A stretch of 34,438 nt of DNA from Propionicimonas sp. (GCA_030158185.1 JAOATP010000157.1:1-34438), one strand, 5' to 3'; positions 1 through 11,418 are shown, numbered from the stretch's first letter. Translations and numbers: made by a program. The notes: generated from the sequence alone by a model not told the origin.

Positions 1-31
1 CGGCTCAGGCCCCCGCCCTCGCGCCCCTCCG

Positions 32-89
32 GCTCCCGAAACGCGCCCTCGCTCGCGGAATTCCGGGAGCAAGGGCACTTTTCGGGAGC
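32..89. repeat. large imperfect hairpin at window start
   Basis: GCTCCCGAAACGCGCCCTCGCTC (32-54) vs GAGCAAGGGCACTTTTCGGGAGC (67-89), 20/23 complementary, with palindromic CGGAATTCCG at the apex. Confidence 0.6.
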
Positions 90-202
90 GGGAACGGGCG
101 CCGGGACGAGGGAACAGGACGGGAATGGGCGCCGGGGGTGAGGGGGGGAGATCGGGGTTGTGCCCGAGGGTGGGGGCCGCTGTCGCTGGCTACAGTTGCG
201 GC

Positions 203-1315
203 GTGCTCACTCCCCGCTCGCGCCGCGCTGGCCGGAACGACCAAGGGTCCCGCCTCCCGCAGGGGCTCATGACCGCCGCCGACTGGGGCTGGCGGTTGCT
301 CGTGATCGCAGCAGTGGTCGCCCTGCTGTGGTGGCTGCTCCAGTACTTCTCCGGTGTGGCCGTCCCGCTGGCTGTTGCGGTGTTGCTGGCCGCCCTGCTC
401 TCACCCCTGAACTCCGTCCTGCGGAAGTGGCGGTGGCCGGCGGCGCTGGCCGCTGCCGGCTCGCTGCTGGCGATGGTCCTCGTGATCGTCGGCGTCTTCG
501 TCGCGATCGGTGCCCAGGTGGCCCGCGAGTTGCCTGAGCTGATCGACCAGTCCGTTGTCGCGGCCGGAACGGTGATCGCATGGCTGGCGTCCGGGCCGCT
601 GCACATCGACCAGGCCCAGCTGGACGGCTACCTGCAGCAGCTGACGACCTGGGTCAACGACTCCCGCGCAGAACTGGCAGGTCTTGCCGCCAGCGCCGGC
701 GTGCGGGTCGGCCACTTCCTTGCCGGCCTGGCGATCGCGCTGATCGCCTCCTTCTTCTTCCTCGCCTCCGGCCGGAAGATCTGGACGTCCACGGTGAGCC
801 TGGTGCCGGAGCACTACCGGGTGCCGACCTTGCGGGCTTCCGACCGCGGCTGGGGTTCCCTTGTCGCCTACATGCGCGCGCAGGTGCTTGTTGCCCTCGT
901 CGACGCGCTCGGCATCCTGATCGGAGCGCTGGCCCTGCAGCTGCCGATGGCGTGGGCGCTGTTCGCGCTGACCTTCGTCACCGCCTTCGTGCCCGTCGTC
1001 GGTGCGGTGCTCGCCGGGACGGTGGCCACAGCTCTCGCCCTGGTCACCCATGGCCCGGTCAGCGCCCTGATCATGCTGGGCATCACGATCCTTGTGATGC
1101 AGGCCGAGGGCCACTTCCTGCAGCCCATCCTCCTCGGCAGGGCGGTGTCCCTGCACCCGCTGGCCGTCCTGATCGGCCTCGCCGTCGGGGCCACGCTGGC
1201 CGGCATCGTCGGCGCACTGCTGGTGATCCCGGTGCTGGCCTTCAGCGTGGCCTTCATCCGGGGGCTTGATCCGTCGCGATTCGACGGCTCTTTGCGAGCA
1301 GAACTACCAGAATAG
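203..1315 (+). CDS. AI-2E family transporter (multi-pass membrane protein)
   Basis: ORF 125..1315; hydrophobic AI-2E/PerM-like sequence (VPLAVAVLLAALLSPL..., ...HFLQPILLGRAVSLHPLAVLIGLAVGATLAGIVGALLVIPVLA). Start set to in-frame GTG 203, 6 nt after TACAGT (191-196); ATG 269 is the alternative. Confidence 0.85.
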   Translation: MLTPRSRRAGRNDQGSRLPQGLMTAADWGWRLLVIAAVVALLWWLLQYFSGVAVPLAVAVLLAALLSPLNSVLRKWRWPAALAAAGSLLAMVLVIVGVFVAIGAQVARELPELIDQSVVAAGTVIAWLASGPLHIDQAQLDGYLQQLTTWVNDSRAELAGLAASAGVRVGHFLAGLAIALIASFFFLASGRKIWTSTVSLVPEHYRVPTLRASDRGWGSLVAYMRAQVLVALVDALGILIGALALQLPMAWALFALTFVTAFVPVVGAVLAGTVATALALVTHGPVSALIMLGITILVMQAEGHFLQPILLGRAVSLHPLAVLIGLAVGATLAGIVGALLVIPVLAFSVAFIRGLDPSRFDGSLRAELPE

Positions 1316-1360
1316 AAAGTTGACCTTTCGTTTCTGGCAAGTTCGTCCTATTCTGGACGT

Positions 1361-2278
1361 ATGAGCACTCCTGATCTGGGTCCGATCCTTGAGGACCTGG
1401 CCGCCGGCCGTATCGACGCCTCCGAGGCCGCGCGCCGCATCGACGAACTGAAGGCAGCGTCCCCGGAACCGAAGCCGGAAGAACCCACCAACGAAGAACT
1501 GAAGGACGAACCCGAGGACGAGGAAGCCGGCCGCCGCCAGTTCCCCCCGTACGCCCGCGAGGTGTTCGGCCAGCCCGGTCCCGAGTCGTCCGCGCCGGGC
1601 ACCGGACGCCGCCGGCCCACCGGCAGCAAGGGCGTCGACCGCATCTCCGTACACGCCGTCGGACGCCGCGTCCGCATCATCGGCGACCCGACGGTCGCCA
1701 CCGCCTCTGCGGAGGGCCCGCACGTGCTGCGCCGCAACGGCTCCGTCCTCGAGGTCACCAGCGACGGCGAGCTCGGCCCCAGCCTCGACGGCTTCAGCAT
1801 CCTGCGTCCGCCCCGCAGCTTCGACGACCTGCGCGCCATGGGCCTTGGCAAGGAGCTGTACCTGCGCATCAACCCTGCCATCATCGTGGACGTCGAAGTG
1901 ACCGCGGGCCACCTCACCTGCACCGACCTGCCCTACCTGGGCAAGGTGCGCGTCACCGCCGGTGGCGCAGAGCTTTCCGGGGTCGCCGAGGCCAATGACG
2001 TGCTGGTGCAGGCCGGTTCCGCAACCCTGAAGGGCACCATCACCACCGGCCGCTCCCGGGTGCGGGTGGAGTCGGGCCAGCTGACCATCGAGCTCGCCGA
2101 TGACTCCAACGTCACCGTGCACGGCGACGCGCAGCTCGGCAAGGTGAGCTGGAGCGGCGCGCACACCGGCCAGGTGGACGAGGTCGTGCTCGGCAACGGC
2201 TCCGCACGCCTCGACGTCGGCGTCGTGATGGGCTGGGCGAACATCCAGGCCGGCAGCGCCACTGCGGACCAGCGGTGA
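1361..2278 (+). CDS. DUF4097-like beta-strand-rich protein with N-terminal SHOCT/YvlB-like helical motif
   Basis: 305 aa ORF; N-term ILEDLAAGRIDASEAARRIDEL, then repetitive Gly/Val/Thr-rich strand pattern typical of DUF4097/polymer-forming adhesin-like proteins. Confidence 0.65.
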   Translation: MSTPDLGPILEDLAAGRIDASEAARRIDELKAASPEPKPEEPTNEELKDEPEDEEAGRRQFPPYAREVFGQPGPESSAPGTGRRRPTGSKGVDRISVHAVGRRVRIIGDPTVATASAEGPHVLRRNGSVLEVTSDGELGPSLDGFSILRPPRSFDDLRAMGLGKELYLRINPAIIVDVEVTAGHLTCTDLPYLGKVRVTAGGAELSGVAEANDVLVQAGSATLKGTITTGRSRVRVESGQLTIELADDSNVTVHGDAQLGKVSWSGAHTGQVDEVVLGNGSARLDVGVVMGWANIQAGSATADQR

Positions 2279-2667
2279 CCACCGAACCGAAGTACCGGGC
2301 GCCATCCGACTGCCCGGTGTGCGGCGGGGACCTGATCACCACCCGCCTCGGCTGCCGCAACTGCGGGTCCGAGCTGGCGGGGGAGTTCGGGCACTGCGAC
2401 TTCTGCGCCCTCGAAGCGCGTGACGTCGAGTTGCTGCGGGTGTTCCTCGCCTCGCGTGGCAACCTGCGCGAGGTGGAGAAGCACCTGGGCGTCAGCTACC
2501 CGACGGCGCGGGCCCGCTTCACCGCCCTGCTGATGAAACTGGGGCTGGCAGGTGAGGCAGAGCCGATCACCGCCATGACCCGCGAGCAGGTGCTCAGCGA
2601 GGTGGCCTCCGGTGCGCTGTCGCCGGCGGAGGCAGCGGAAGTGCTCGCCCAGCTGGCCCAGGACTGA
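2275..2667 (+). CDS. DUF2089 family protein (zinc-ribbon + HTH-like)
   Basis: CPVCGGDL..CRNCGSEL..FCALEARDVELLRVFLASRGNLREVEKHLGVSYPTARARF; GTG start overlaps the upstream stop (GTGA). Confidence 0.85.
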   Translation: MTTEPKYRAPSDCPVCGGDLITTRLGCRNCGSELAGEFGHCDFCALEARDVELLRVFLASRGNLREVEKHLGVSYPTARARFTALLMKLGLAGEAEPITAMTREQVLSEVASGALSPAEAAEVLAQLAQD

Positions 2668-2690
2668 ACAAGGAACCGTCCCTTGTCGTT
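2666..2690. terminator. bidirectional hairpin between convergent DUF2089 gene and greA
   Basis: GAACAAGG-AACCGTC-CCTTGT-cg-TTC; ACAAGG 2668-2673 pairs with CCTTGT 2681-2686. Confidence 0.55.
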
Positions 2691-2701
2691 CACGTTCTCG
2701 G

Positions 2702-3205
2702 CTAGACGCCGAAGGGCTTGACCTTCGCGACGGTGACCGTGATCGTGCCGCCGTTGGGGGCCCGGTAGGACACGGTGTCGCCGACCTTGTGCCCGAGGAT
2801 CGCAGCGCCCATCGGGGACTGCGGGGAGAACACCTCGATCTCGACGGACTCGTCCACGTCGATGAGCTCGCGCGAGCCGAGCAGGAACGTGTCGGTGTCC
2901 TTCTTGTCACCGTCGTAGTAGACGGTCACCTCTGCACCGGGGGTCACTGCCTCCGCGCCGACCGGGGCCTCGCCGACCTGGACGTTCTCGAGCATCGCTG
3001 CCAACTGGCGGATCCTCGCCTCCTGGTGGCCCTGCTCCTCGCGGGCGGCGTGGTAGCCGCCGTTCTCGCTGAGGTCGCCTTCTTCGCGTGCCTGTGCGAT
3101 CTTCGCCGTCACCTTCGTCCTGCCCTCCGACTTGAGGTACTCAAGTTCGGAGGTGAGGCGATCGAACGCCTCCTGGGTCAACCAGGTGATGGGTAAGTCG
3201 GTCAT
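2702..3205 (-). CDS. greA: transcription elongation factor GreA
   Basis: 167 aa; WLTQEAFDRLTSELEYLKSEGR...AREEGDLSENGGYHAAREEQ...SPQSPMGAAILGHKVGDTV. Confidence 0.97.
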   Translation of the reverse strand: MTDLPITWLTQEAFDRLTSELEYLKSEGRTKVTAKIAQAREEGDLSENGGYHAAREEQGHQEARIRQLAAMLENVQVGEAPVGAEAVTPGAEVTVYYDGDKKDTDTFLLGSRELIDVDESVEIEVFSPQSPMGAAILGHKVGDTVSYRAPNGGTITVTVAKVKPFGV

Positions 3206-3228
3206 GGTTGCAGGTTATCCGACTTCGG

Positions 3229-3636
3229 TCACCCCGCCTTACGGCAGGACTCCACCGCTGCGGTGGTCGCCCGCTTGAACGTGCGCAATTCCAACCGGAC
3301 GGTGGTGAGGCCCGTGCCTCCCTGCTCGACCCGCACCCAGGTCTCGCCAACCCGGTCGTAGGTGACGGCCTGCGCGAACACCAGGCATTCCGCTGCCACC
3401 GATGGGTCGGGGCGGTCGACGGTGACGGTGACGCCGATGACGGTGTCGGAGCGCACCTCGAAGGCGTCCACGCGGGCCGTGATGGTGCCGGTCGCCCCGT
3501 AGCTGCCGGCCCAGTACAGCCACAACCCGCCGGCGGCGGCGAGGACGATGGCCACCGGGATCCACCAGCGCCCGGTGCGCTGCGGGGGGTACCTGCGTGC
3601 GAGGCGGGCTGAGGCGTCGTCGGTCACGTCGTCCAT
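3229..3636 (-). CDS. DUF4307 domain-containing membrane protein
   Basis: RYPPQRTGRWWIPVAIVLAAAGGLWLYWAGSYGATGTITARVDAFEVRSDTVIGVTVTVDRPDP; position next to greA/mca. Confidence 0.8.
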   Translation of the reverse strand: MDDVTDDASARLARRYPPQRTGRWWIPVAIVLAAAGGLWLYWAGSYGATGTITARVDAFEVRSDTVIGVTVTVDRPDPSVAAECLVFAQAVTYDRVGETWVRVEQGGTGLTTVRLELRTFKRATTAAVESCRKAG

Positions 3637-3686
3637 TCTCCACCGCCCGGATTGGACGCACGGCCACGGTTGTCCAGAATGGGGGC

Positions 3687-4571
3687 ATGAAGCTTCTCCA
3701 CGTCCACGCCCATCCCGACGACGAGTCGAGCAAGGGCGCTGCCACCACCGCGTACTACGTGGCCCAGGGCGTCGAGGTGATGGTTGCGACCTGCACCGGT
3801 GGCGAACGGGGCTCGATCCTGAACCCGAAGATGGAGAGCCCGGAGAACGAGGCGAACCTGCCGGAACTGCGGCGGGCGGAGATGGCGAAGGCCGCCGAGA
3901 TCCTGGGGATCCAGCAGGTGTGGCTCGGCTACGTCGACTCGGGCCTGCCCGAAGGTGACGAGGAGCTGCCGCCGGAGGCGTTCGCCCGCCTCGACCCCGA
4001 GCTGGCCGCCGGACCGCTGGTGAAGGTGATCCGCGAGTTCCGTCCGCAAGTCCTCACGACCTATGACGAGAACGGCGGCTACCCGCACCCCGACCACATC
4101 ATGTGCCACAAGATCTCGATGATCGCTGTCACCGCTGCAGCAGATCCGGAGGCGTGGCCCGAGCACGGCGAGCCGTGGCAGGTGGCCAAGGTCTACTACG
4201 ACCGGTCGCTGCACCGCGGACGCTTCGCAGCCCTCGACGCCGCCATGCACAAGGCAGGGCTGGGCAATCCGTTCACCGAGTGGCTGCAGCACCTGGGCTC
4301 GGACGAGACGGAGACCCGGCTGACGACCTTCATCCCGTGCTCGGGCTTCTTCGAGGTGCGCGACGCCGCCCTGCTCGCCCATGCCACCCAGATCGACCCG
4401 GACGGCCGGTGGTTCGCCGTGCCGCTGGAGATCCAGAAGGCGGGCTGGCCCACCGAGGATTTCGAGCTGGTGCGCTCGACGGTGCCGGTGACGTTTCCCG
4501 AGTCGGACCTGTTCGCGGGGCTGCGGGGCGCGAGCGGGACTAGCCTTGGTGCATGGTGCTACTCGATCTAG
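3687..4571 (+). CDS. mca: mycothiol S-conjugate amidase (Mca)
   Basis: LHVHAHPDDESSKGAATTAYYVAQGVEVMVATCTGGERGSILNP; HPDH metal-binding region; start ATG 3687. Confidence 0.93.
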   Translation: MKLLHVHAHPDDESSKGAATTAYYVAQGVEVMVATCTGGERGSILNPKMESPENEANLPELRRAEMAKAAEILGIQQVWLGYVDSGLPEGDEELPPEAFARLDPELAAGPLVKVIREFRPQVLTTYDENGGYPHPDHIMCHKISMIAVTAAADPEAWPEHGEPWQVAKVYYDRSLHRGRFAALDAAMHKAGLGNPFTEWLQHLGSDETETRLTTFIPCSGFFEVRDAALLAHATQIDPDGRWFAVPLEIQKAGWPTEDFELVRSTVPVTFPESDLFAGLRGASGTSLGAWCYSI

Positions 4572-4744
4572 GCGCGGGACCGATGACCCCGCCCTGGCTG
4601 CCGTTGCTGATGGTGGTCGTCCTGCTGGCCCTGATCGGCTTCCTGTACTGGAGCATGCGCCGCAACCTGAACCGCATCGACTTCGAAGAGAAGCAGGCCC
4701 CGGCAGCGACAACGCCGGACTCACCGGCAGCGCCACGGGAATAG
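4553..4744 (+). CDS. small single-pass membrane protein (Rv1083-like position)
   Basis: 63 aa; one TM segment (WLPLLMVVVLLALIGFLYWS); overlaps mca 3' end by 19 nt; -10-like TAGCCT 6 nt upstream. Confidence 0.7.
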   Translation: MVLLDLGAGPMTPPWLPLLMVVVLLALIGFLYWSMRRNLNRIDFEEKQAPAATTPDSPAAPRE

Positions 4745-4774
4745 GGCTGCCTGCCCTGACCTATGCTGCCGGGT

Positions 4775-6787
<2,013 letters not shown>

Positions 6788-6795
6788 TGGTGGCG

Positions 6796-7383
6796 TCAGT
6801 CGGCGTCCGGGAGTCTTGTGACGTGGAAGTTGAGGAACGAGCGGCTGGCCGTCGGGCCGCGCTGACCGAGGTAGCGCGACTGGTGGGTGGGGGAGCCGTA
6901 GGGCTGCTCCGCCGGAGAGGACAGCCGGAAGAAGCAGAGCTGGCCGACCTTCATCCCTGGCCAGAGCTTGATCGGCAGGGTCGCGACGTTCGACAGCTCC
7001 AGCGTCACATGCCCGGAGAAGCCGGGGTCGATGAAGCCGGCCGTCGAGTGGGTCAGCAGGCCGAGCCGGCCCAGCGACGACTTGCCCTCGAGCCGGGCTG
7101 CGATGTCGTCGGGCAGCGTGACCAGCTCGTAGGTGCTGGCGAGGACGAACTCGCCGGGGTGCAGCACGAACGGCTCGTCCGGGGCCACCTCGATGAGCCG
7201 GGTGAGGTCCGGCTGCTCCTCTGCGGGGTCGATGACCGCGTACTTGTGGTTGTCGAAGAGCCGGAACAGGCGGTCGATCCGCACGTCGATGCTGGAGGGT
7301 TGCACCATCGCGTCGTCGTAGGGCTCGAGGACCACCCGTCCGGCGGCGATCTCTGCACGGATATCTCGATCGGACAGCAGCAT
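6796..7383 (-). CDS. dcd: dCTP deaminase (probably bifunctional dCTP deaminase/dUTPase type)
   Basis: [43 protein letters not shown]...[33 protein letters not shown]. Confidence 0.96.
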   Translation of the reverse strand: MLLSDRDIRAEIAAGRVVLEPYDDAMVQPSSIDVRIDRLFRLFDNHKYAVIDPAEEQPDLTRLIEVAPDEPFVLHPGEFVLASTYELVTLPDDIAARLEGKSSLGRLGLLTHSTAGFIDPGFSGHVTLELSNVATLPIKLWPGMKVGQLCFFRLSSPAEQPYGSPTHQSRYLGQRGPTASRSFLNFHVTRLPDAD

Positions 7384-7397
7384 GCCGCCGACGATAC

Positions 7398-8054
7398 TCA
7401 GCCGAAGATGGCCACCGCGATGGCTGCGAAGTGGCAGACGGCCGCAGCGAGGGTGCAGGCATGGAAGATCTCGTGGAAACCGAACCACGCCGGCGACGGG
7501 TTGGGCCACTTGCGTCCGTAGATCACGGCGCCGACGGTGTAGAACACCCCGCCGAGGGCGATCAGGCCGACGACGAGCGGGCTCTGGGCCCAGAACGCCG
7601 GCAGCCAGGCGACGCCGGCCCAGCCCATGCCGAGGTAGCAGGCCACGTCCAGCCAGCGCGGCGCCGTGTGCCAGAACACCCGCACGACCAGCCCGATCAC
7701 GCCGACCGACCAGATCAGGATGAGCAGCTTGACGGCCTCACCGGACGGCAGGAGCGCCAGTGCGAGCGGGGTGTAGGTGGCGGCGATGAAGATGAAGATG
7801 TTCGCGTGGTCCCAGCGGCGCAGGGCCGCCTTGGTTGTGGGCTCCCAGTTGCCGAGGTGGTACGCGGCGCTGGTGCCGAACAGCAGCAGGGCGCCGGCCA
7901 GCCACACGGCCGAGCCGATCTTGCCCGTCAGGCTGGGGGCCAGGATCACCAGAATCACGCCACCGACAACCACGAGGGGGGTCATCCCCAGGTGGAGCCA
8001 GCCACGCAGACGCGGCTTGTCCGGGGTCACCGGCACGGCCAGCGCTTCGACCAT
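7398..8054 (-). CDS. trhA: PAQR/hemolysin III (TrhA) family membrane protein
   Basis: [25 protein letters not shown]...[39 protein letters not shown]...[17 protein letters not shown]. Confidence 0.93.
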   Translation of the reverse strand: MVEALAVPVTPDKPRLRGWLHLGMTPLVVVGGVILVILAPSLTGKIGSAVWLAGALLLFGTSAAYHLGNWEPTTKAALRRWDHANIFIFIAATYTPLALALLPSGEAVKLLILIWSVGVIGLVVRVFWHTAPRWLDVACYLGMGWAGVAWLPAFWAQSPLVVGLIALGGVFYTVGAVIYGRKWPNPSPAWFGFHEIFHACTLAAAVCHFAAIAVAIFG

Positions 8055-8080
8055 CCCAGCCCTCCAACCTACGGTTCAGT

Positions 8081-8100
8081 AAGTTACGTTAGCGTAGGTT
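8081..8100 (+). promoter_or_regulatory. candidate TetR-type operator upstream of trhA-like gene
   Basis: AAGTTACGTTAGCGTAGGTT, 14/20 positions dyad-symmetric (AA..TACG.TA.CGTA..TT); 8-bp arms AACCTACG (8066-8073)/CGTAGGTT (8093-8100) also flank it. Confidence 0.4.
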
Positions 8101-8225
8101 CCGCCGAGGTTCAAGACGGCGGTCCAGCCCTTGGTCGGAACCCTCGGGCGGGGCAAGCCGTGCTGCCCGGGGGGCGCGAGCGCTTTCTGACTACCCCCTG
8201 TGTTCAGCGGCGATAGGGTGCAGGC

Positions 8226-9017
8226 ATGAGGTTGCGGGTCCGCGAGAGGCTGAACAAACTGCAGCCGCTCGGCTTCCTGTACTCGGCCTACGAGACCCAG
8301 TTGCTGGCCCAACTCGACCGCACGGCACTGCCTCGCCACGTCGCCGTCCTCGCTGACGGAAACCGCCGCTGGGCCCGCACCAACGCTCCCGACAGCTCGC
8401 TGGTCGTCGGCTACCAGGCCGGCGCGGACAAGCTGCGCGAGTTCGTCGACTGGTGCTCCGACCTCGGTATCGGGGTGGTCACGCTCTGGGTGCTGTCCAC
8501 CGACAACCTCACCCGGTCGGGCTCGGACGAGGTGGCACCGCTGCTGCGGGTGATCGAGAACCTTGTCACCGACCTTGCGGCCAGCTATCGCGTGCAGGTG
8601 GTCGGTGACCTCGCCATGCTGCCGGACGACATGGCCGATCGTCTCCGCGCAGCCGAGCTCAAGAAGGACGGGGGCATCCACGTCAACGTCGCCATCGCCT
8701 ACGGCGGACGCCGCGAGCTGCGGGACGCGTTCCGCTCGCTGCTCGCCAGCGAGGCAGAGAAGGGCACCTCCCTCGACGAGCTCGCGGAGACCCTCGAGAT
8801 CGACCACATCTCCGAACACCTCTACACCGCAGGCCAGCCCGACCCCGACCTGATCATCCGCACCTCGGGCGAGCAGCGCATGTCCGGCTTCCTGATCTGG
8901 CAGTCGGCCCACAGCGAGTTCTACTTCTGCGAGGCCCTGTGGCCCGACTTCCGCAAGGTCGACTTCATCCGCGCGCTGCGCTCCTACGCCCAGCGCGAGC
9001 GCCGCTACGGCCGCTGA
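8226..9017 (+). CDS. isoprenyl transferase / cis-prenyltransferase (short-chain Z-isoprenyl diphosphate synthase type)
   Basis: PRHVAVLADGNRRWAR...VTLWVLSTDNLTR...DPDLIIRTSGEQRMSGFLIWQSAHSEFYFCEALWPDF. Confidence 0.94.
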   Translation: MRLRVRERLNKLQPLGFLYSAYETQLLAQLDRTALPRHVAVLADGNRRWARTNAPDSSLVVGYQAGADKLREFVDWCSDLGIGVVTLWVLSTDNLTRSGSDEVAPLLRVIENLVTDLAASYRVQVVGDLAMLPDDMADRLRAAELKKDGGIHVNVAIAYGGRRELRDAFRSLLASEAEKGTSLDELAETLEIDHISEHLYTAGQPDPDLIIRTSGEQRMSGFLIWQSAHSEFYFCEALWPDFRKVDFIRALRSYAQRERRYGR

Positions 9018-9029
9018 GGTGTGCGCAGC

Positions 9030-9079
9030 GGCCCTTCGTGACGCGCTCGCTCGTTCCTCGCGAACGCTCCTCAGGGACC
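9030..9079. repeat. GGTCCCTGAG...CGAAGGGCC-type actinobacterial intergenic repeat/terminator
   Basis: GGCCCTTCGTGACGCGCTCGCTCGTTCCTCGCGAACGCTCCTCAGGGACC lies in convergent intergenic space; resembles the GGTCCCTGAGCn...CGAAGGGACC family recalled from actinobacterial genomes. Confidence 0.5.
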
Positions 9080-9087
9080 GTTAGGGC

Positions 9088-11418
9088 TCAGGCGAGCAGG
9101 AGCTCGTTCAGCGCAGCCTGCAACGCCGGTTCGAGCTCCATCACCTGCAGCGCGGAGACCCGGCGCAGGGTGTCGGGCTCGTCCTGCAGTGTCCGCCAGA
9201 TGCGGTCCTTCAGGGGGTACTCGATCTGGGCTGTCGCCAGCAGGTCGAAGATCCGTGACTCCACCCGGTTGTCGGATGCGCGCCGCTCACCCGTGAACTT
9301 CACGGTCGCCCCCTCAGCAGTGACAACGGACAGCTCGACCACCAGTGGGCCGCCAGCGGTCTCCGCCGCCAGCACGGTGCCGTCCTCGTCAGCTGCGCCG
9401 ACCCCGTCCAGCCCGTGCACCACCACGCGGTACGCCCTGACCCCCGGCACGAGGTCGAGTGCTCCCGACGCCGGATCGATCACCAGCTCGCCGGCAGCCT
9501 GGCCGTAGCGGTAGCGCGTGGTGACAGATCGCGGAGCGGCGAGATCGTCGTCCTCGTACAGGGTGAAGTCGCCGTCGGCGCCGGCGAACACGTGCAGCTC
9601 GAAGGCGTCCGGGTTGCCGACCCCCAGCCCGTCGGTCAGCGGCACGATCGCGCCCGCCCGTGCCAGCACGGGGTAGCCGCCCAGCGGTCGGTGGAGCTGC
9701 ACGGTGCGTCCGCCGGAGTACCGGACGCCGGTGAAGAAGTCGGTCCAGTCGCCGGCCGGCAGCCAGGTGGTCACCTGGGCGAGCGTCGTGCGGCGGTCGG
9801 CCGGTGTGGTCAGCGGCGCCACCAGCAGCTCGCTGCCGAAGGCGAACGAGTTCTTCGCAGCGAGCGCCTCCGGCCGGGGGTCCAGGTGGTACAGCGGACG
9901 CACCAGCGGCTCGCCCAGCCGGTGCGCGCGCTCCGACATCGTGAACAGGTAGGGGATCAGCCGGTGCCGCAGGCGCAGGCTCTCACCCATCGCGGTGCGG
10001 GCAGGGGCGGAGTACTTCCACGGTTCCTTGCCGGCGAACAGGTCCTTGGTGGAGTGCAGCCGGTTGATCGGTGAGAAGGCGCCCAGCTGGAACCAGCGGG
10101 TCGCCAGTTCGTCGTCGCGGACACCGAACATGTGGCCGCCGATGTCGTGACTCCACCAGCCGTAGCCGATGTTGGCGGCCGTAGCGGTGAAATACGGCTG
10201 GAAGTCGAGGCTTGCCCACGAGGTGACGGTGTCACCGGAGAACCCGACCGGGTAGCGGTGCGAGCCCGGACCGGCATACCTCGAGAACGTGATCGGGCGC
10301 TTCCCTTCCCTCGCGGAATCGAGGAAGTGGTAGTGGTTCAGCATCCACAGCGGGTCGAGCCCCGGCATCGACGTGACGTTGCCCTGCTGCCAGTCCAGCC
10401 ACCAGAAGTCGACGCCCTGCGCCTCCAGCGGGTGGTGGATCTCCTCGAAGTACGGCTTCAGGAACTCGGGGTTGGCGACGTCGAAGTTCACCGGCTGCCC
10501 GGACGCCGGGTCGATGCCGAGCCGCGTTGCCAGCTCCGCGTAGCGATCCTCGTACGCGCGGACGCCGTCCGCCGGGTGCACGTTCAGCGACACCTTCAGC
10601 CCGTGCTCGTGCAGCCAGGCGAGGAACGCCGGCGGGTCGGGGAAGAGGTCGGTGTTCCAGGAGTAGCCGGTCCAGCCGGTGCCGTACTTCGGGTCGACGT
10701 CGACCCAGTGCCAGTCCATGTCGACGACGGCGACGCTGAACGGCAGCTCCTCTGCCTCGAAGCGCTCGATCAGCGCCTGGTACTCATCTGCCGAGTAGGC
10801 GTAGTAGCGGCTCCACCAGTTGCCCAGCGCCCAGCGCGGCAGCAGGGGCTGCGGCCCGGTGAGCCGGTAGAAGTCGCGGACGGCCCCGGCAGCGTCGTTG
10901 CCGTAGCCGAAGTAGTAGGTGTCGGTGTTGCCCTCGATCCGCGGCGCCACCCAGTCGCCGGCCATCGCAATGGTGTCGTCGGCCAGCACGGCGTAGGCGT
11001 TGCTCGCCACCAGGCCATCCTCCAGCGCACAGGCGCCGTCGATCATGTCGAGGGTGCGCGCGGTGCCGCCGAGGTTGCCGGGATGGAAGATGTTCGGCTC
11101 GTTCGGCACCCCGTAGCGCCACTGGCTGTGGTAGCCGTACGGTCCGGCAAGCCGCACGGTCAGCCCCGAAGCCGAGAACGCCTGCTCGTCGTAGTCGAGG
11201 ATCAGCGCCTCGGTGAAGACGTGGACGCCGGCAGCGTCCCGCACGACCCGGAAGTCGACCGGCCCGAGGTCACGGTTCACCACCATCTGGGTGGCGCGGT
11301 CCTCGAAGCGTCCCGCCGGTGAGTACTCCAGCCGCAGCATCCGGGAGGTGAGCACTGTGATGCGGTAGCGGTCACCGGTGACCTGGTTGGAGACGGGGGC
11401 GAGCGGGGCTTCGGGCAT
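9088..11418 (-). CDS. glycoside hydrolase family 31 protein
   Basis: FDWWLDWQQG-type nucleophile region (VDFWWLDWQQGNVTS), GFSGDTVTSWASLDFQPYFTATAANIGYGWWSHDIGGHMFG acid/base region; start ATG 11418. Confidence 0.9.
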   Translation of the reverse strand: MPEAPLAPVSNQVTGDRYRITVLTSRMLRLEYSPAGRFEDRATQMVVNRDLGPVDFRVVRDAAGVHVFTEALILDYDEQAFSASGLTVRLAGPYGYHSQWRYGVPNEPNIFHPGNLGGTARTLDMIDGACALEDGLVASNAYAVLADDTIAMAGDWVAPRIEGNTDTYYFGYGNDAAGAVRDFYRLTGPQPLLPRWALGNWWSRYYAYSADEYQALIERFEAEELPFSVAVVDMDWHWVDVDPKYGTGWTGYSWNTDLFPDPPAFLAWLHEHGLKVSLNVHPADGVRAYEDRYAELATRLGIDPASGQPVNFDVANPEFLKPYFEEIHHPLEAQGVDFWWLDWQQGNVTSMPGLDPLWMLNHYHFLDSAREGKRPITFSRYAGPGSHRYPVGFSGDTVTSWASLDFQPYFTATAANIGYGWWSHDIGGHMFGVRDDELATRWFQLGAFSPINRLHSTKDLFAGKEPWKYSAPARTAMGESLRLRHRLIPYLFTMSERAHRLGEPLVRPLYHLDPRPEALAAKNSFAFGSELLVAPLTTPADRRTTLAQVTTWLPAGDWTDFFTGVRYSGGRTVQLHRPLGGYPVLARAGAIVPLTDGLGVGNPDAFELHVFAGADGDFTLYEDDDLAAPRSVTTRYRYGQAAGELVIDPASGALDLVPGVRAYRVVVHGLDGVGAADEDGTVLAAETAGGPLVVELSVVTAEGATVKFTGERRASDNRVESRIFDLLATAQIEYPLKDRIWRTLQDEPDTLRRVSALQVMELEPALQAALNELLLA

